Of a stretch of DNA of 64,000 bases, positions 44,794 to 55,994 are shown piece after piece. The notes below the pieces were generated by a model. The model was not told the DNA's origin, made no database searches, and saw only the letters and a program-made list of their open reading frames with translations. This DNA comes from Rhizodiscina lignyota. Its lineage: Eukaryota > Ascomycota > Dothideomycetes > Aulographales > Rhizodiscinaceae. The stretch lies in the NCBI GenBank assembly GCA_010015805.1, contig ML978122.1, positions 3,072,453 to 3,136,452 on the forward strand, in the 5' to 3' direction. The translations under genes and the position numbers were made by a program. Positions within the stretch are counted from its first letter, which is position 1; each line of letters opens with the position of its first letter.

Positions 44794-46154
44794 CTTGTAG
44801 CGGTGTGAATGAGCGCGACAGGCTCTGGCAGCCGGTGCGGAGAGAGGGCGCAGAGGATATAGTAGAGATCTGGGCGGCTATCTGGAAGCTTGAAACAATG
44901 CTCGATCGAAGGGGGGAGGCGGGCAAGGGAAGCAACGGCGGCAGCGGAGGGAGGAAGGAGCGCTTTCAGCGGCTGCTGCACGGCGAAGTAAGGAGCAGGG
45001 CAGTCGAGCGGCGGCAGATGCAATTGAGGCAGTGGTGGACGCTGTGGGAGAGGGTGGCAGAGTGGTGTCGGAGTTGAGGGCGGTGGTGTGCAGGTTGTTT
45101 CTTCGGCGAGCGAGAGCGATTGTGGATTGACTGAGCTGGCCTGCGCGCCCGCTAGGAACTAGTCGCCCAGCGCCAAGACGCCGCCCCGACGCGGCCTAGC
45201 GCGGCCAGCGCCAGAGGCAAGAGCGCATCCTTAGCACACGCCGTTGGAGCCAGCAAGATGGCACGCGTCCCAGCTCCAGCTAGCCTTCTCCGAGCTGCAG
45301 AAAAAGCAGTGCGTGCAATACTGCACAGCTACAGTGCCCTCACACGCGACGACGAGCGAACTGCTGCAGCGGCAGGCATCCTCTGCACTGCACATATGCG
45401 CCAACCCGTGCCTCCGCGTGCCACCGCTGCTGCAATCAGAGGCGTGGGGAGCAATTGTCGGCGGACGCACAAGGCCTATTCGTGCCCCTACTCCCCTGCG
45501 CGTCATAATTCGACGAGCATTTCTCTGCCTTCTCTCGTCCTTTCTGCCAGAGTCAGCCAGCTGCCGCAACGGGCAGCGATCGGCGCGCAAGGCGACGTCC
45601 GTTCGTCGACGGGAATCTGCCGAGATGCACGCAGATGCTGGCGAACGGCCTGAGGAATCGAAATGCCCTCCCCTTTCCCACACATCCCCCCTATCTCACA
45701 CTGCTGTCCATCGCGAGCACTTCCGTCTCCCACCGGAGCAAGCCATCGGCGTATCGGTGACACACGCTCGCACTCGCCTACACGCGCTCCAATTTCGCTC
45801 CTCCAGTGCCCGCGTCACGTTATTCGCATTCCATGCACCTCTGTTTACACGCCGAGCCTGCCCACTCCCCCAATAACGTGCGGTCATTCCTGTCCACTCC
45901 GTCGGCGCAGACGCAGAAAAAGCAACGATCGATCTACTCCACGGCCCGCGCTACCGAGCTGGCCTGCATCTATTTTGCTGGCGCACTTTCGCAAGCTCTG
46001 ACGCTCTATCCCTTAGGACCACCGAACCGACATCTGTAGCTACCCCGGAACCTACAGTGCTAGCAACATCGCACCCGTCTACACAGCGCTGACCAATTCC
46101 GCTCCGTTGCTTTGAAATTCAATAAAAGCCTTTTCGCTTGCCGCCCGTGAAACC
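44794..46154. promoter_or_regulatory. Divergent region upstream of RAS
   Basis: About 1.4 kb, GC-rich, with long overlapping frames on both strands (for example 45244-45876 +) that look like composition artefacts. Pyrimidine-rich runs occur near 45660-45720. Confidence 0.35.
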
Positions 46155-46729
46155 ATGCGCGGGCGCGTCGCTTCACTATCACAGACATTCCGCCACTGCG
46201 CGCCTATACCGCCCAATCGCCTACGTCACTTCACACCCCTCGCGACATCGCCAATATTCACTTTACCACGATGTCAGAGAGCCACGTTTGCTTCACGAGC
46301 TTCTCCACTAGAGGAGGAAAAGCAAGATGAATGGATTGTGGCGCAGGAGCGTACAAAGATACTCGCGTTAGCGCAGAGGATCCGTATCAAGTCGAAGCAC
46401 TTGAAAACCCTCAAGGTCTTTGTGTATGGAGCATGCTTCACAGCTCCCGCGACATGAATCACTGATTTTGTGCCCTCAGACAAGAACAGCTTCTCGACAC
46501 AGACAAACTGAACGAGAGTGACCGTCGCAAGGCGAAAGAGTTGCTGAGCAGGTTGGAGAGCGAGGAGGTCCACACCAAAACCCTCTTCGTCCAATTGTAC
46601 GGCCTCACATGAATCAATTGTCTCTCGGACCAGTGGCTAACTCTGAATTTTTGCAGTGCCGACCTTTTGAACATGACAGCCGAGGAACTTCATGCTGAGA
46701 CCGACCCTGATGGCCCCATAATTGAGTGA
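46155..46729 (+). CDS. Small, probably mitochondrial protein of unknown function
   Basis: Exons 46155-46423, 46480-46596 and 46657-46729 (introns 56 and 60 bp) encode 152 residues in consistent phase. The first ~45 residues are rich in Arg, Ser and Thr with almost no acidic residues (MRGRVASLSQTFRH...), a typical mitochondrial presequence. The rest is strongly helical and charged (ERTKILALAQRIRIKSK, LNESDRRKAKELLSRLESEE) and ends FADLLNMTAEELHAETDPDGPIIE. I do not recognise the family. ATG context is ACCATG. Intron 2 has a textbook GCTAAC branch site. Confidence 0.7.
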
Positions 46730-47210
46730 TCCCGCTTTTCGGGACGGTGCTTGGAGACCCTAGTTGTGAAGAGACGACAGCCGCAATTTCGGCTATGAAT
46801 ACTTTACGAGGCATCGCATTCGAAGAAGTGCTGACACCTCCATGGGTCCATAGCGACTTCCAAGAGCACGACTGTTTTCGGCATATATTATTGGGTGACA
46901 CTAAGACAAAGTCTGAGGGCACGTGGAGTACAGCTCTACGTGGACGTCGCCAGCCTGCGCGTAGACAATGGGCGAAACGACATCCGGAGCCACAGCAGAG
47001 TTCAATAGCCCATGGAGATCCAGTGGAAGAAGACTGGAGCAGCCTGTGTGTACGGAGTAAAAGAGAAAGAAGAGCTTGCGAAAGAAGCACAACATGTCTC
47101 TTTCGGTCTATGTACGACGATATATATCACAAGTATCTCTTGATCCTCGTCTATCTTAATCTCTTATGCAGCTGCGATGTTTAATACCTATGATCAAGTC
47201 TCGTACACTC
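46730..47210. other. Convergent 3' flank
   Basis: About 480 bp between the small mitochondrial-type gene and the MoCF-domain gene. A 152-codon plus frame (46726-47184) overlaps the previous stop and lacks motifs. Confidence 0.35.
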
Positions 47211-48703
47211 CTATGTATCCTGATCACTCTTCTCATCGTCATCTTCTCCCTCAATAGTAACCCTCCTCCCTTGAACCGACTTCTCCACCTCGGGCACCAA
47301 CGCATCCATAAATTCCCTGTCCGTCCCCACTAAGGTCACCGTATTCCGACTCTTCCCCCACCTTGGGTAACTCCCAACCTTCACCCCCTTACTCTCCACC
47401 TTCGCCGCAATCTCCGTCAGCGCTGGCGCCACCGCGCTCTCCGGCAGCGGCGTGCTGATCAAGATCCTGTACACCCCGCCGCCCTCGGGATCCGCCACTC
47501 TCAACTGCAGGCTGGGCTTCAATCCTTCCAACAAAGCCTCGAACAGCCGCGGTATGCCAGGCAGGATGTGTATATTTCCGTTCACGCACGCGATCGGCAC
47601 CCACAGGTTATCCTTCACGAAGATGACCTGCGCCTCATCCGATATTTTCGCGTCGTGCGGCAACTCGACCATGCGCTTCTTCGCCGAAAGAGCAGGCGAC
47701 GGCGTGTCCCAGTCGAAGTTTGGCTGCGACGGATGCGGGCGCGAAAGCTTGCGCATGCGCGCGAACGCCGCGGGGTGCAGGGTGAGCGGGAGGTCGAACG
47801 CCTTGGCTATCGAGGCGTACGTGATGTCGTCATGGCTGTGGCAGGGCTTGCGTCAGCTTGTGTCGCCATTCAGATCTGGGTGCGAGCATAAGGCTGTGAG
47901 GCAGAATGCAGAATTGCAGAAATTTGACATGAGATGGTTGGCGCGGGAGGCTTGAGGCATTTAGTGAAGGGGTGCCACGAGGTGCGCACGAGGGCGACCA
48001 CGAGGTGGGCGTATGAAGGGGTTTGGATTAAAAATACGAGCGGAACGATTCCATGGAAGCCTTTAAGGTCGGGGATGAGAATAAGAAATGCGGCGGATGC
48101 GAGAGTGCACGGCCGGGGAGTAGACCGTAAGGCGAGCGGGAGGAGAGGTGATAGGACGGGGCGTATAGTTATGAAATACAGCATAAGGTCTCGAATAGGG
48201 CAAATGCGGACAGACATACGTAGGACCAATGCCGCCGGATGTAACCACAAAGTCATATTTGCTGCTCATTCGCCGCGCCGCTTCTATTATGTCCTCCTCG
48301 ATGTCGGGTATGACCTCGACGCGCTTGAGGTTGATGCCGAGCGAGAAGCAATACTTTGCAAAGTATGCGGAATTGGTGTCGACCGTCTGCAACATGTGTC
48401 CATCAGCGAACGTGCAATACTTGCGACCTGCCTCATCGGTCAATTGATCTGGACTGCTCGACTCACCTTGCCGCCAAGAACCTCATCGCCTATGATGATA
48501 CAGCCGGCCGTGTGAATCAGTCTCCTGCCATCCGGCGCGGCCATGGCAGCGGCGGAAGGGTCTGACGTCGAGGCGCCGAGGCCAGTCGGCGAAATGCGCT
48601 GGTGGAGCGAGGAGTTTGAGGCGATGGCAACCGCTGAGCGATGCGCGTAATTTGGAAGCGGACGCGAGAGATGCCGGGCTAATTGGCTGAGGCGTGCGAA
48701 CAT
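47211..48703 (-). CDS. MoCF-biosynthesis (MoaB/CinA-N-like) domain protein
   Basis: Exons 48467-48703, 48220-48386 and 47211-47835 encode 342 residues, phases consistent. Residues 1-50 are Arg/Ser/Ala-rich and may be a mitochondrial presequence, though an internal Met (MAAPDGRR) could start a cytosolic form. The fold is marked by CIIIGDEVLGGKTVDTNS, KYDFVVTSGGIGPTHDD and the later RPHPSQPNFDWDTP. This domain binds molybdopterin in cofactor synthesis and also forms the N-terminal hydrolase part of eukaryotic FAD synthase; here there is no PAPS-reductase half, so the protein resembles fungal stand-alone members whose reaction is unsettled. The second intron, 384 bp (47836-48219), is unusually long. 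Confidence 0.85.
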
Positions 48704-49626
48704 CTGATGACTACAATGAGATGGGCCGGGCTAGCGGTGCAGGCAATCGTGGCATCCTCGTGGTCGAGAGCACGGAGGGAGAGAGGGGGGAAGTCAGAGG
48801 TTGGACTTGGGCTGGTGGAAAAGGGTGGTCTGGGAGCATGTGGGGTACTACCGTGGGTATGGGCGAGGTACCAAATCCGCCTAGGGCGCAGGCATGGTGC
48901 GCTGCAGCATGGACGGAGTAAGGTACAGTAAGAGGGATAGATAGCTCGCTCTGATCGTGACGATATGACGATAGCTACATTAGACGACGGAGCATTCCAA
49001 CTCGCGTGGTTGGGTGGAACGGCGCATCCGCACTCTCGGTTTCCCGAGCGGACGGACGATCGCGCAATCGGCAGTAAATTTGGCAGCCGGGCAGGGGCCA
49101 CTCGGCAGCCCTCGGCAGGCGCGACGTCCACTGATGCCAATCCTGCCCGCTGCCCGGCCGCTTTTGGTGTTGAGAGCGCAAGCTAGACCCGCGCCGCCTT
49201 ACCGCCTTCCTCACGCAGCAGCCGTGGCTGTTGCTGCTGCTCGTCGCCGCGTAAGCTTTGTCTTGGCGCCGGACGAGAGTTGGCACAAAGTCTTGCTCGT
49301 CCCAAAGCTCCCAGACGTCTCCATGCCCTCTCCTTGCCCAATGCTGCGCGACGATGCCAAGCTGAGCCCGCCCCGGCCCTCGCAGCCCTCCGCTCGCATC
49401 TCGAGCGTCTTGGCCCTCCACCACTAGACCGATCTGGCGCTTTCGAGCAATCTGGAATTTGAGTTAACTTGCGTCTTGACCACGTAATTATGTTCCCGAC
49501 TCCGCCTCCCCAGAGGACAAATTGCCCTTAATTTGCTTGGCACAATATCCCCAAAGCAATCCTATTCCCCATAAATTTGCTCCCACGCCCGCCACACATC
49601 GAGCAGAAGGTCACTTGCCCCTCAAA
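48704..49626. promoter_or_regulatory. Divergent region, MoCF / bZIP genes
   Basis: About 0.9 kb, GC-rich in its first half, with overlapping frames on both strands judged to be shadows. No operator is claimed. Confidence 0.35.
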
Positions 49627-50581
49627 ATGACCGACTCTATGCAGGTATGCCCAACACTTCTGTCAGTTTCATCTCGTCGAAATGAGGTTGGCTGATAACA
49701 CTCAGACTCGGAAGGAAAAGGACAACCTCGCCCGCATCAGGGAGAACCAGCGCCGCTCCCGGGCGAGGAGAAAGGAGTACCTACAGGAGCTCGAGGCGAA
49801 ATGGCGAGCCTGCGAGCAGAAGGGCGTCGAGGCGACCGCTGAAGTCCAGGCAGCAGCACGCCAGGTGCTGGAGGAGAACCGTCGACTCCGAGCCTTGCTC
49901 AAAGAGAGAGGCATTTCGGACGCCGACATCGACAATGTCCACCTCTCGCCAACGACGACGACGGGATTCGCCGATGTCATCTCAGCGCCCGTGAATCTCG
50001 AGGCGATGCTCACTGCTCGTCGGCCGTGTCAGCCTTGCTGTGACGGTGGCGACTGTGGACCGGACAGTCGACGATCCAGTTCGACGAACAGACTCTCGCC
50101 ATCGCCGACAGCTACTATCCAGGAGCTGTCTCCAGTCGAAACCAGACATCCTCAAATTCAGATCCGCCCGAGACCGTCGTGGCCGACACAGTCTGCACCG
50201 GAGTACCACGACGCTCCCTTCGCCTGGCACGATCCGGGTAGTCTTACGGTGCCCAGTCTGACGTCGCAGTCGTCTTCGTCGAACTCGCAGCACTCTACTC
50301 CCATCGAAGGCTTTCAAGCGCACCACAGCCTGATGTACAGCGACAACTTCGCACCATCTTGCCCGTGGCCTCCAGCGTTCAGCGCACCTCACTCGAGCCA
50401 TGAAGCCACCTCTTACTCCTGTGCCGAAGCAGCCAACATCATCCGCAGCATGGGTGGCAACGTCGGTCCTGAGCTGGACGACGACCTGGGATGTGCGAAC
50501 ACAAGCGTCAACTGCAAGATCAACAACTCGCTCATCTTCGACGTCATCGATCGCTATTCACACGGAGTGATCCATCCTTGA
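49627..50581 (+). CDS. bZIP transcription factor
   Basis: An 18-bp first exon (49627-49644, MTDSMQ) is joined over a 61-bp intron to 49706-50581, giving 297 residues. If the intron is retained, an in-frame ATG at 49682 would replace it, so a start switch is possible. The basic region RIRENQRRSRARRKEYLQELE (about 15-35) has the N-x7-R contact pattern, and a long heptad helix runs to about residue 85. A Cys cluster (CQPCCDGGDC) is followed by a Ser/Pro/Thr-rich region, and the C terminus has the conserved-looking EAANIIRSMGGN. This C-terminal motif marks a fungal bZIP subgroup, but I cannot assign a named regulator. Nuclear location is expected. Confidence 0.9.
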
Positions 50582-51751
50582 GCGGTTGTTGGCGGAATCG
50601 AGCGCATAGTACTTGCGCGTCCTATCCTTATGTGGAGTATGTCGTGACAGTTTCCGAGTGCGTTCGAGCTTGGTGGCAGTAGCGATCTCTTCGAGCACGA
50701 GAGCTTTGCACCTACACATGACTGTCACTTGACTACGGCGTACGCCTGATCCATCCTATTGCGATCGATGTCATTCGGACAGCCACAAGCTGACAGCGGC
50801 GACAAGCATCGAGTCAGATTCCAGAGCGAGTGCTCCTCCTCTTCGGCTTCAGGGAGCCGACTGCAAGACAGAGAAGCAGCGTCAGGCAAACCTTCACCTA
50901 GACCTAGACCATAGATACCATGATCCTTCATGCTCTTGGCAGTACTCAATCCGGTCACTTCTCCGCATCGGCGTTTTTGCGCCACATTGATGGGTGCCAA
51001 CAATACGCGATGCAAGGATCAAGAGGACATAGGGAAAGGTGCTAACTAGATGTAGGTGGAAGACATAAAGGTGCAAGTCTAGTCGAGATTTCGCATCTTG
51101 AACTCACTTGAAGCGAGCATAGGAGCAGTAGTTTGAAGTGAATTCAAGCAGGAAAGGGCGCTGAAAGCCGAACAAATCCCACTCATGCTTGCTATGTGAA
51201 GAGCTTCCTGAGTAGAAACTACGTTATTAGACGAAAGACACTCCGCACCTGTAGATAGCATTGAGTGTTAGATCAAATTGGAACATAATTGTTGAAGCAA
51301 TAGAACGTGCTGCACACTCCGCTCTCCGCCTCCAAGTTCGCCACGGACCCGTGCTCGGCAACTTCCGCGCTCACAGCAAGCCGCAGGAGCAACGCCAAGA
51401 AGGGCATTAATGGAGCAGCCGACGCAACTTCACTTCCAATTCGCAACAAATCACCAATCCTCCACCATCTAAGCTCGCTCGCAAAATTGCTATCAGCAAG
51501 CTCACAAAGCAATATCTTCGAGTACACAGCAACCTTTACGCTACTCCGCACACCCTCACGCGACTCGACTTTTCACTCGCTCACCCCTCTAGACGCGGCT
51601 ACCGTCACAACTTCACTTGAAGTGCTGAGCCTTTCGCGTCCCACGCCCCGTTCCCCCAACAACAGACAACCTCAGCTTCCAAACACAACTGAATTGCCAG
51701 CATACTACAATCTGAAGCATCAAAGAGGCCTTCAAGTACGTACGTCCCACT
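50582..51751. promoter_or_regulatory. Intergenic region upstream of the 4E-T-like gene
   Basis: About 1.2 kb, pyrimidine-biased towards 51400-51720, as in fungal leaders. Frames on both strands (such as 51307-51777 +) overlap and lack motifs. Confidence 0.35.
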
Positions 51752-54268
51752 ATGGGACTCGTACGCTACACTCATGAGCAGTTGCTCAAGCTACAAGAAT
51801 CACCTCTCGTGCGCAAACCGGATGGCCTTCCTTCAATAGCGCAATGGATGGAGTCAGAAACCCGACGTGCAAAGGACGCAGAACAGTTACTCACATCACA
51901 CAGAGTCCCTCAGACCGACCAGAAAGACCGTAAACAACCTCGCCAATCTCTAGGCCGCAACGACGAGCAGGAGAGCGGCGAACCCATCACCCAGCGAAAC
52001 TTCTTTCAGACACGTCAGATGGGAAAGGCTGCTCTATGTGAGTTATACCCACCAATTTTGTTTCCAGACGTTCTTTATAAAAGACCGGACATCACCAACA
52101 CGATCGCAGCATCTGAAGAGCTCCTGCTTGGAAAGTTCCCCATGCCTCGACACCAGATCCGCAACCGCGACTCAGACAAGCCTACAACCCCAGACGACGA
52201 AGGAGCCAATCGACCCTACAACCGATGGTCTCGTACCAAGGACGACGAGGAGAGGCCGACACACCTGGGCCGTGAGAGGAGCAACATGCTGAATCTGCGA
52301 GGTGATAAGGATGATGAAGGTGAAGGGTGGGCGACTGTTAAGCCGCGGAAGAGCTTCGGTCACGAGGATGGCGAGCGCTGGCAGCGCAATGGCGACCGTA
52401 TTCGCGACAAATTCACACGCAACGCGGAAGGTGATCAAGACGTGAAGCGAAACGGCGCTGGTCGGGGCAGATTCGACAAGCCATGGCATCGTGATAATGG
52501 CGAGCAAGAGCCAAGAAGCGCTGGCGGCCGTACGGGTGGCTGGCGAGACAAGGAACGTCAAGATAATCGTGAGTGGGTTCGAGGTGGCCGAATGGACTCA
52601 CGAGTTGAAGAAGATCCAGAATGGATGGATGAGACACCAAAGGATGAATCTGCGCACGTTCGCACGGCAGCCGATATGGAGAAATTCAAGCAGATGATGA
52701 AAGACCAAGCAGCAGGAGGAGGGGCGAAACTTCCAGCAGACAGCCCCGTCGACAAGACCAAGCAGTCGCCATCGGATATGAACATTACAAGTCCTCTTTC
52801 TGGCATCGATGGTGGAGGTCTCTTTGGTAGATGGGGTGAGGCGCAGAAGACTGAGAATAGAGGAGCCAATGGCACTGGTAATGGCACTGGCACTGGCACT
52901 GGCATTGGCACTGGCGCGATCAAGCCCGCTACGAAGGTGAAGGCATCCAAGTTCTCAAGCTTCTTTGGCACGCAAAAGGACGAGGACGTTCGCGAACCCG
53001 AACAGCCATTTGCACAGGCATTTGCCCAGCAGCTTGCCCCTGCCAGCGCTCCCGCAGGAGGTGAACCAAACGATGCGGACAAGGAGGGCTTCAACAAGAT
53101 CCTTGCAATGTTGAGTGGAGCGAACATCGCGTCGCCGCCTCCAGCTCCCACAGCTGGCCCACAGCCGCCATCAATGCCAACTCGTACGCCGATTGACCTG
53201 CAATCACCAGAAGCCCTTCGTCAAGACATGCGCCGTCAAGAATCACGTGAAGAGCCAGGCATGTTCTTCCCAGGTGATGAGTACGGCTTTGGAGGTGATC
53301 AGTATGGCCACCAGAACCAGCACCGGCCACAGAACAAGAACCATGAGCCTCCTGGTCTACCTCCGCAACAGGATTTCCCAAGCCAGGACTATGACTTTGG
53401 CCTGTTCAGTCGCCGTCACCCTGAAAACGCTCCTTCTCGAAATGGGGCGGGTAGTGCCAGGGCAGCTGGCGGTCCATTCGGACCTCCAGAACCTCAGGGT
53501 GGACCAAAGATGGATCCGAATCACGAATTCTTGCTCAACCTCATGCAGTCGCGTGCAACACCACTGCAACGCCAAGAGCCCATCACGTCTCCGTCCGATC
53601 TCAACAACAACTTTGTGTTTCCTGAGAATAAGGTTCCAAAGCAGCCTCATCCTCAGCCACAGCAGCAGAAGATGCGCGCCCCTCCTCCAGGCTTTCCAGG
53701 CATGTACGACGAGCGCCAGCACATGTTCGAGCTTGAACAGCAGCGCCAGCGCGAAATGGACAACATGCCCGAGCTCGGCCGCAAGCCGTCCAACCGCGCC
53801 CCTGCGCCTCCTGGCTTCTTCGACGATCCTGCTATCGCTGGACTCCAGCGTCGCAACACTACCGAGGCGACTTCTCGCCAACCACAACAGCAGCACATGA
53901 CGAACATGGGCATCCCACGCCAGATGCCCCCCCAGCAGGAAGACTTCTTCATGAAGGCACAGCCTCCACCAGGAATGCGTCCTCCAAACATGCCTGAGGG
54001 CATGGGCCTCCCGCCTGGCGTGCGTCTCCCTCCAGGCTTTGGTCCGCCACCTCAAGGCCCGCCGCCGAACTTGCCGCATACCATCCCCAACACTCCGCTT
54101 GGTCATCCGGGTATGCAGCGTATGCCACCTGGCATGTTCCCTCCCGGAATGCCGCCACCACCTCAGTACTTCGGCGGCCCTGGACCAGGCTTCGGAGGCC
54201 CAATGGGTCCGCCACCACCATTCGGAGGCCCTATTCCTCCAGGCCGTGGTAGGGGCATGCCCTTCTAA
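51752..54268 (+). CDS. 4E-T-like eIF4E-binding translational regulator
   Basis: A single long frame of 838 residues, mostly disordered. The N terminus carries YTHEQLL, a canonical YxxxxL-phi eIF4E-binding motif, followed by LKLQESPLVRKPDGLPSIAQW. Charged Arg/Asp/Gly-rich stretches and DPEWMDETP...TAADMEKFKQMMK match the eIF4E-transporter family region. The C-terminal half is Pro/Gln/Met/Gly-rich, typical of P-body proteins. In animals 4E-T represses cap-dependent translation and recruits decapping factors. A hexanucleotide run (GGCACT-like, 52868-52915) encodes Gly-Thr repeats. A 30-bp in-frame segment at 52038-52067 starts GTGAGT and ends TTTCCAG; removing it keeps the frame. I keep it as coding because it is shorter than normal introns. 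Confidence 0.82.
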   Translation: MGLVRYTHEQLLKLQESPLVRKPDGLPSIAQWMESETRRAKDAEQLLTSHRVPQTDQKDRKQPRQSLGRNDEQESGEPITQRNFFQTRQMGKAALCELYPPILFPDVLYKRPDITNTIAASEELLLGKFPMPRHQIRNRDSDKPTTPDDEGANRPYNRWSRTKDDEERPTHLGRERSNMLNLRGDKDDEGEGWATVKPRKSFGHEDGERWQRNGDRIRDKFTRNAEGDQDVKRNGAGRGRFDKPWHRDNGEQEPRSAGGRTGGWRDKERQDNREWVRGGRMDSRVEEDPEWMDETPKDESAHVRTAADMEKFKQMMKDQAAGGGAKLPADSPVDKTKQSPSDMNITSPLSGIDGGGLFGRWGEAQKTENRGANGTGNGTGTGTGIGTGAIKPATKVKASKFSSFFGTQKDEDVREPEQPFAQAFAQQLAPASAPAGGEPNDADKEGFNKILAMLSGANIASPPPAPTAGPQPPSMPTRTPIDLQSPEALRQDMRRQESREEPGMFFPGDEYGFGGDQYGHQNQHRPQNKNHEPPGLPPQQDFPSQDYDFGLFSRRHPENAPSRNGAGSARAAGGPFGPPEPQGGPKMDPNHEFLLNLMQSRATPLQRQEPITSPSDLNNNFVFPENKVPKQPHPQPQQQKMRAPPPGFPGMYDERQHMFELEQQRQREMDNMPELGRKPSNRAPAPPGFFDDPAIAGLQRRNTTEATSRQPQQQHMTNMGIPRQMPPQQEDFFMKAQPPPGMRPPNMPEGMGLPPGVRLPPGFGPPPQGPPPNLPHTIPNTPLGHPGMQRMPPGMFPPGMPPPPQYFGGPGPGFGGPMGPPPPFGGPIPPGRGRGMPF
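52868..52915 (+). repeat. Hexanucleotide repeat inside the 4E-T-like gene
   Basis: Eight units of GGCACT with single changes (GGTAAT, GGCATT, GGCGCG) encode alternating Gly-Thr/Asn/Ile/Ala. Length change here would alter a disordered linker by two residues per unit. Confidence 0.8.
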
Positions 54269-54980
54269 ACTCCACGAGTTTCACCAAACGCCCTGGGATG
54301 TATAGCTGTCGACATCGGCTCGTGCGCTGTACTTGTGGATATCGACGTCCACTGCGACACTCTACCTTCTCTTTTCACTTGCGAATGTTTTGCTAGGCTT
54401 GCCCGTCGTCGCACTGTTCAGCGGTACGAAGGGATGAATGGCAGGCGAACCTCTGCTTTTCTACGAACAGGAATCGAACACAAGGGTGTACATGGGTGTG
54501 GTGATCGTGTGGGACATGCTCGCGAGTTGGATCATGGCGGCGGTCCGGTAGGATAGCTTGCGCGATGCAAAAGTGTGCCACACAGTAGGATAGCGATCTA
54601 CCCATAGGAAAAGAACAACGAATTGGCGGAATGACTACTTTGTCTTCTGCACAAAATGTGTTGTGTTTGATTATGTGTTTTGAGTGTGAGACTTTGAGCT
54701 GATCTCGGCGCTGACGATTAAATGGTTGTGTTTCTTCAACTTCGGCTTCGAGACCATCAATTGCCATGGTGCAAATTCCCTTCGACAAACTCAACATGTC
54801 AATGTCGAAGCTGGCTATTATAGTTTGACGCAGTCCCAGGCATATATAATTGCATATTCAGGGACAGTCTCGCATGTCTCGAAGCGTGAAACTTGCGAAT
54901 CCAGCCACCCAGCCTCCACCCAACCTCCACGCCGGACCACTTGTGCCAAGAAGACACTGATTTGCCCAATACATGATAAT
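54269..54980. other. Convergent 3' flank
   Basis: About 0.7 kb between the 4E-T-like gene (+) and the J-like gene (-). No gene or repeat is seen. Confidence 0.4.
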
Positions 54981-55994
54981 TCAATTCTCTTTTCTCGATT
55001 GTCTACTTTCGTCCAGTAGTGCCTGAATGATTTTGAACATTTCTGTCACTTTTGCCTGAATCATCTCGCGAGAAGAACTCGGACATCTTCCGAACTTGTC
55101 CGGGTGCCATTCCAGTTTCTCCTTCTCCAACAATTCTTGAAGATCATCAACACCAGATGCTTCATAAAGTCGCTTGATGGTGTGTCGGCAAGCCTTCAGA
55201 ACCTCATTATCCGGACACGCAGCTGTGCACGGCCAATCTGGAGGATCCGGAAATCTAGTCATGGCTTCGCGGCATGCAAATAAGGCTTCGCGTTGCGCCA
55301 GCCACTGCTTGTACACTTTCCGTTTATTCTCTCCAGTCTGTCGCCTCCTTTGAGCCTCCTCTCGCCGTTTTCGTTCTTGCTCCTGCCGGCGATGCTCTTC
55401 TGCCCTGCGTTGTCCTCTTTCCGCCTCCTCCCTGATCCGTGCCTGCCGCTCAGCTTCTTCTCTCCGGTGTTTTGCCCGCAGTTCTCTTTGTATCCGAAGT
55501 TGCTCCTCATGCTGGTATCTCCGATAGATCCTCACTACTGCCTGCACAGCAATGCTGAGTACCACGAGCGACAGGACAACAAGGATCCCAAACCCGAGGA
55601 CCTTGAGGAATAGTTTGATGGCAGCGAGAATCGCGTGTACACCGGTGCTGATTGCTTGAGAAGTACGATTCATCCATTGAGATATGGCCGTAATCGTGGC
55701 CTTGGGTAAGTGTGCGATCCATAAGGCTGAACTTTTCACGGCTTTGACACAGCGTAGAAAGAAGTCTCCAACGCCAAGTAGGCTCTGGTAAATAGCATTC
55801 CACGCCTGTTGAGTTCTTGTGGCTGCTTTTGCCCCGATATTACGACTGAAGATTGCGTGAGCTTGCTTAAGAGTGGAGTTATAGCCTGATGAAAGATTCT
55901 TGTATATTCGGTGAAGTCGGTCCTGATCGACCGGCAGCAAACGCTGTGCTGTCTCGAATAGCGAATCGACTTGTCGGAGTATTTGAGGTTCCAT
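54981..55994 (-). CDS. Membrane protein with coiled coil and degenerate J-like domain
   Basis: One exon encodes 337 residues. After an N-terminal helical region comes one long hydrophobic span (LFLKVLGFGILVVLSLVVLSIAVQAVV, about 128-154) acting as a membrane anchor. A highly charged Arg/Glu coiled coil (about 160-235) follows. The C terminus contains LEWHPDKFGRC then a helix, keeping the HPD tripeptide that J-domains use to stimulate Hsp70. The surroundings resemble the shortened J-like segment of NFKBIL1-type proteins more than full DnaJ. An anchored co-chaperone is possible, but this subgroup is functionally undescribed as far as I know. Topology is inferred. Confidence 0.72.
   Translation of the reverse strand: MEPQILRQVDSLFETAQRLLPVDQDRLHRIYKNLSSGYNSTLKQAHAIFSRNIGAKAATRTQQAWNAIYQSLLGVGDFFLRCVKAVKSSALWIAHLPKATITAISQWMNRTSQAISTGVHAILAAIKLFLKVLGFGILVVLSLVVLSIAVQAVVRIYRRYQHEEQLRIQRELRAKHRREEAERQARIREEAERGQRRAEEHRRQEQERKRREEAQRRRQTGENKRKVYKQWLAQREALFACREAMTRFPDPPDWPCTAACPDNEVLKACRHTIKRLYEASGVDDLQELLEKEKLEWHPDKFGRCPSSSREMIQAKVTEMFKIIQALLDESRQSRKEN

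Noticed and set aside
45244-45876. 210-codon plus-strand frame upstream of RAS
   Set aside because: Composition is Ala/Ser/Arg/Pro-rich, it overlaps antisense frames of similar length, and no motif or splice structure supports it.
47934-48515. 193-codon frame antisense to the MoCF gene
   Set aside because: It covers the long intron and exon 2 of a well-supported gene on the other strand and has no motif.
53357-54106. 249-codon minus-strand frame in the 4E-T-like gene
   Set aside because: A shadow of the Pro/Gln/Gly-rich coding strand.
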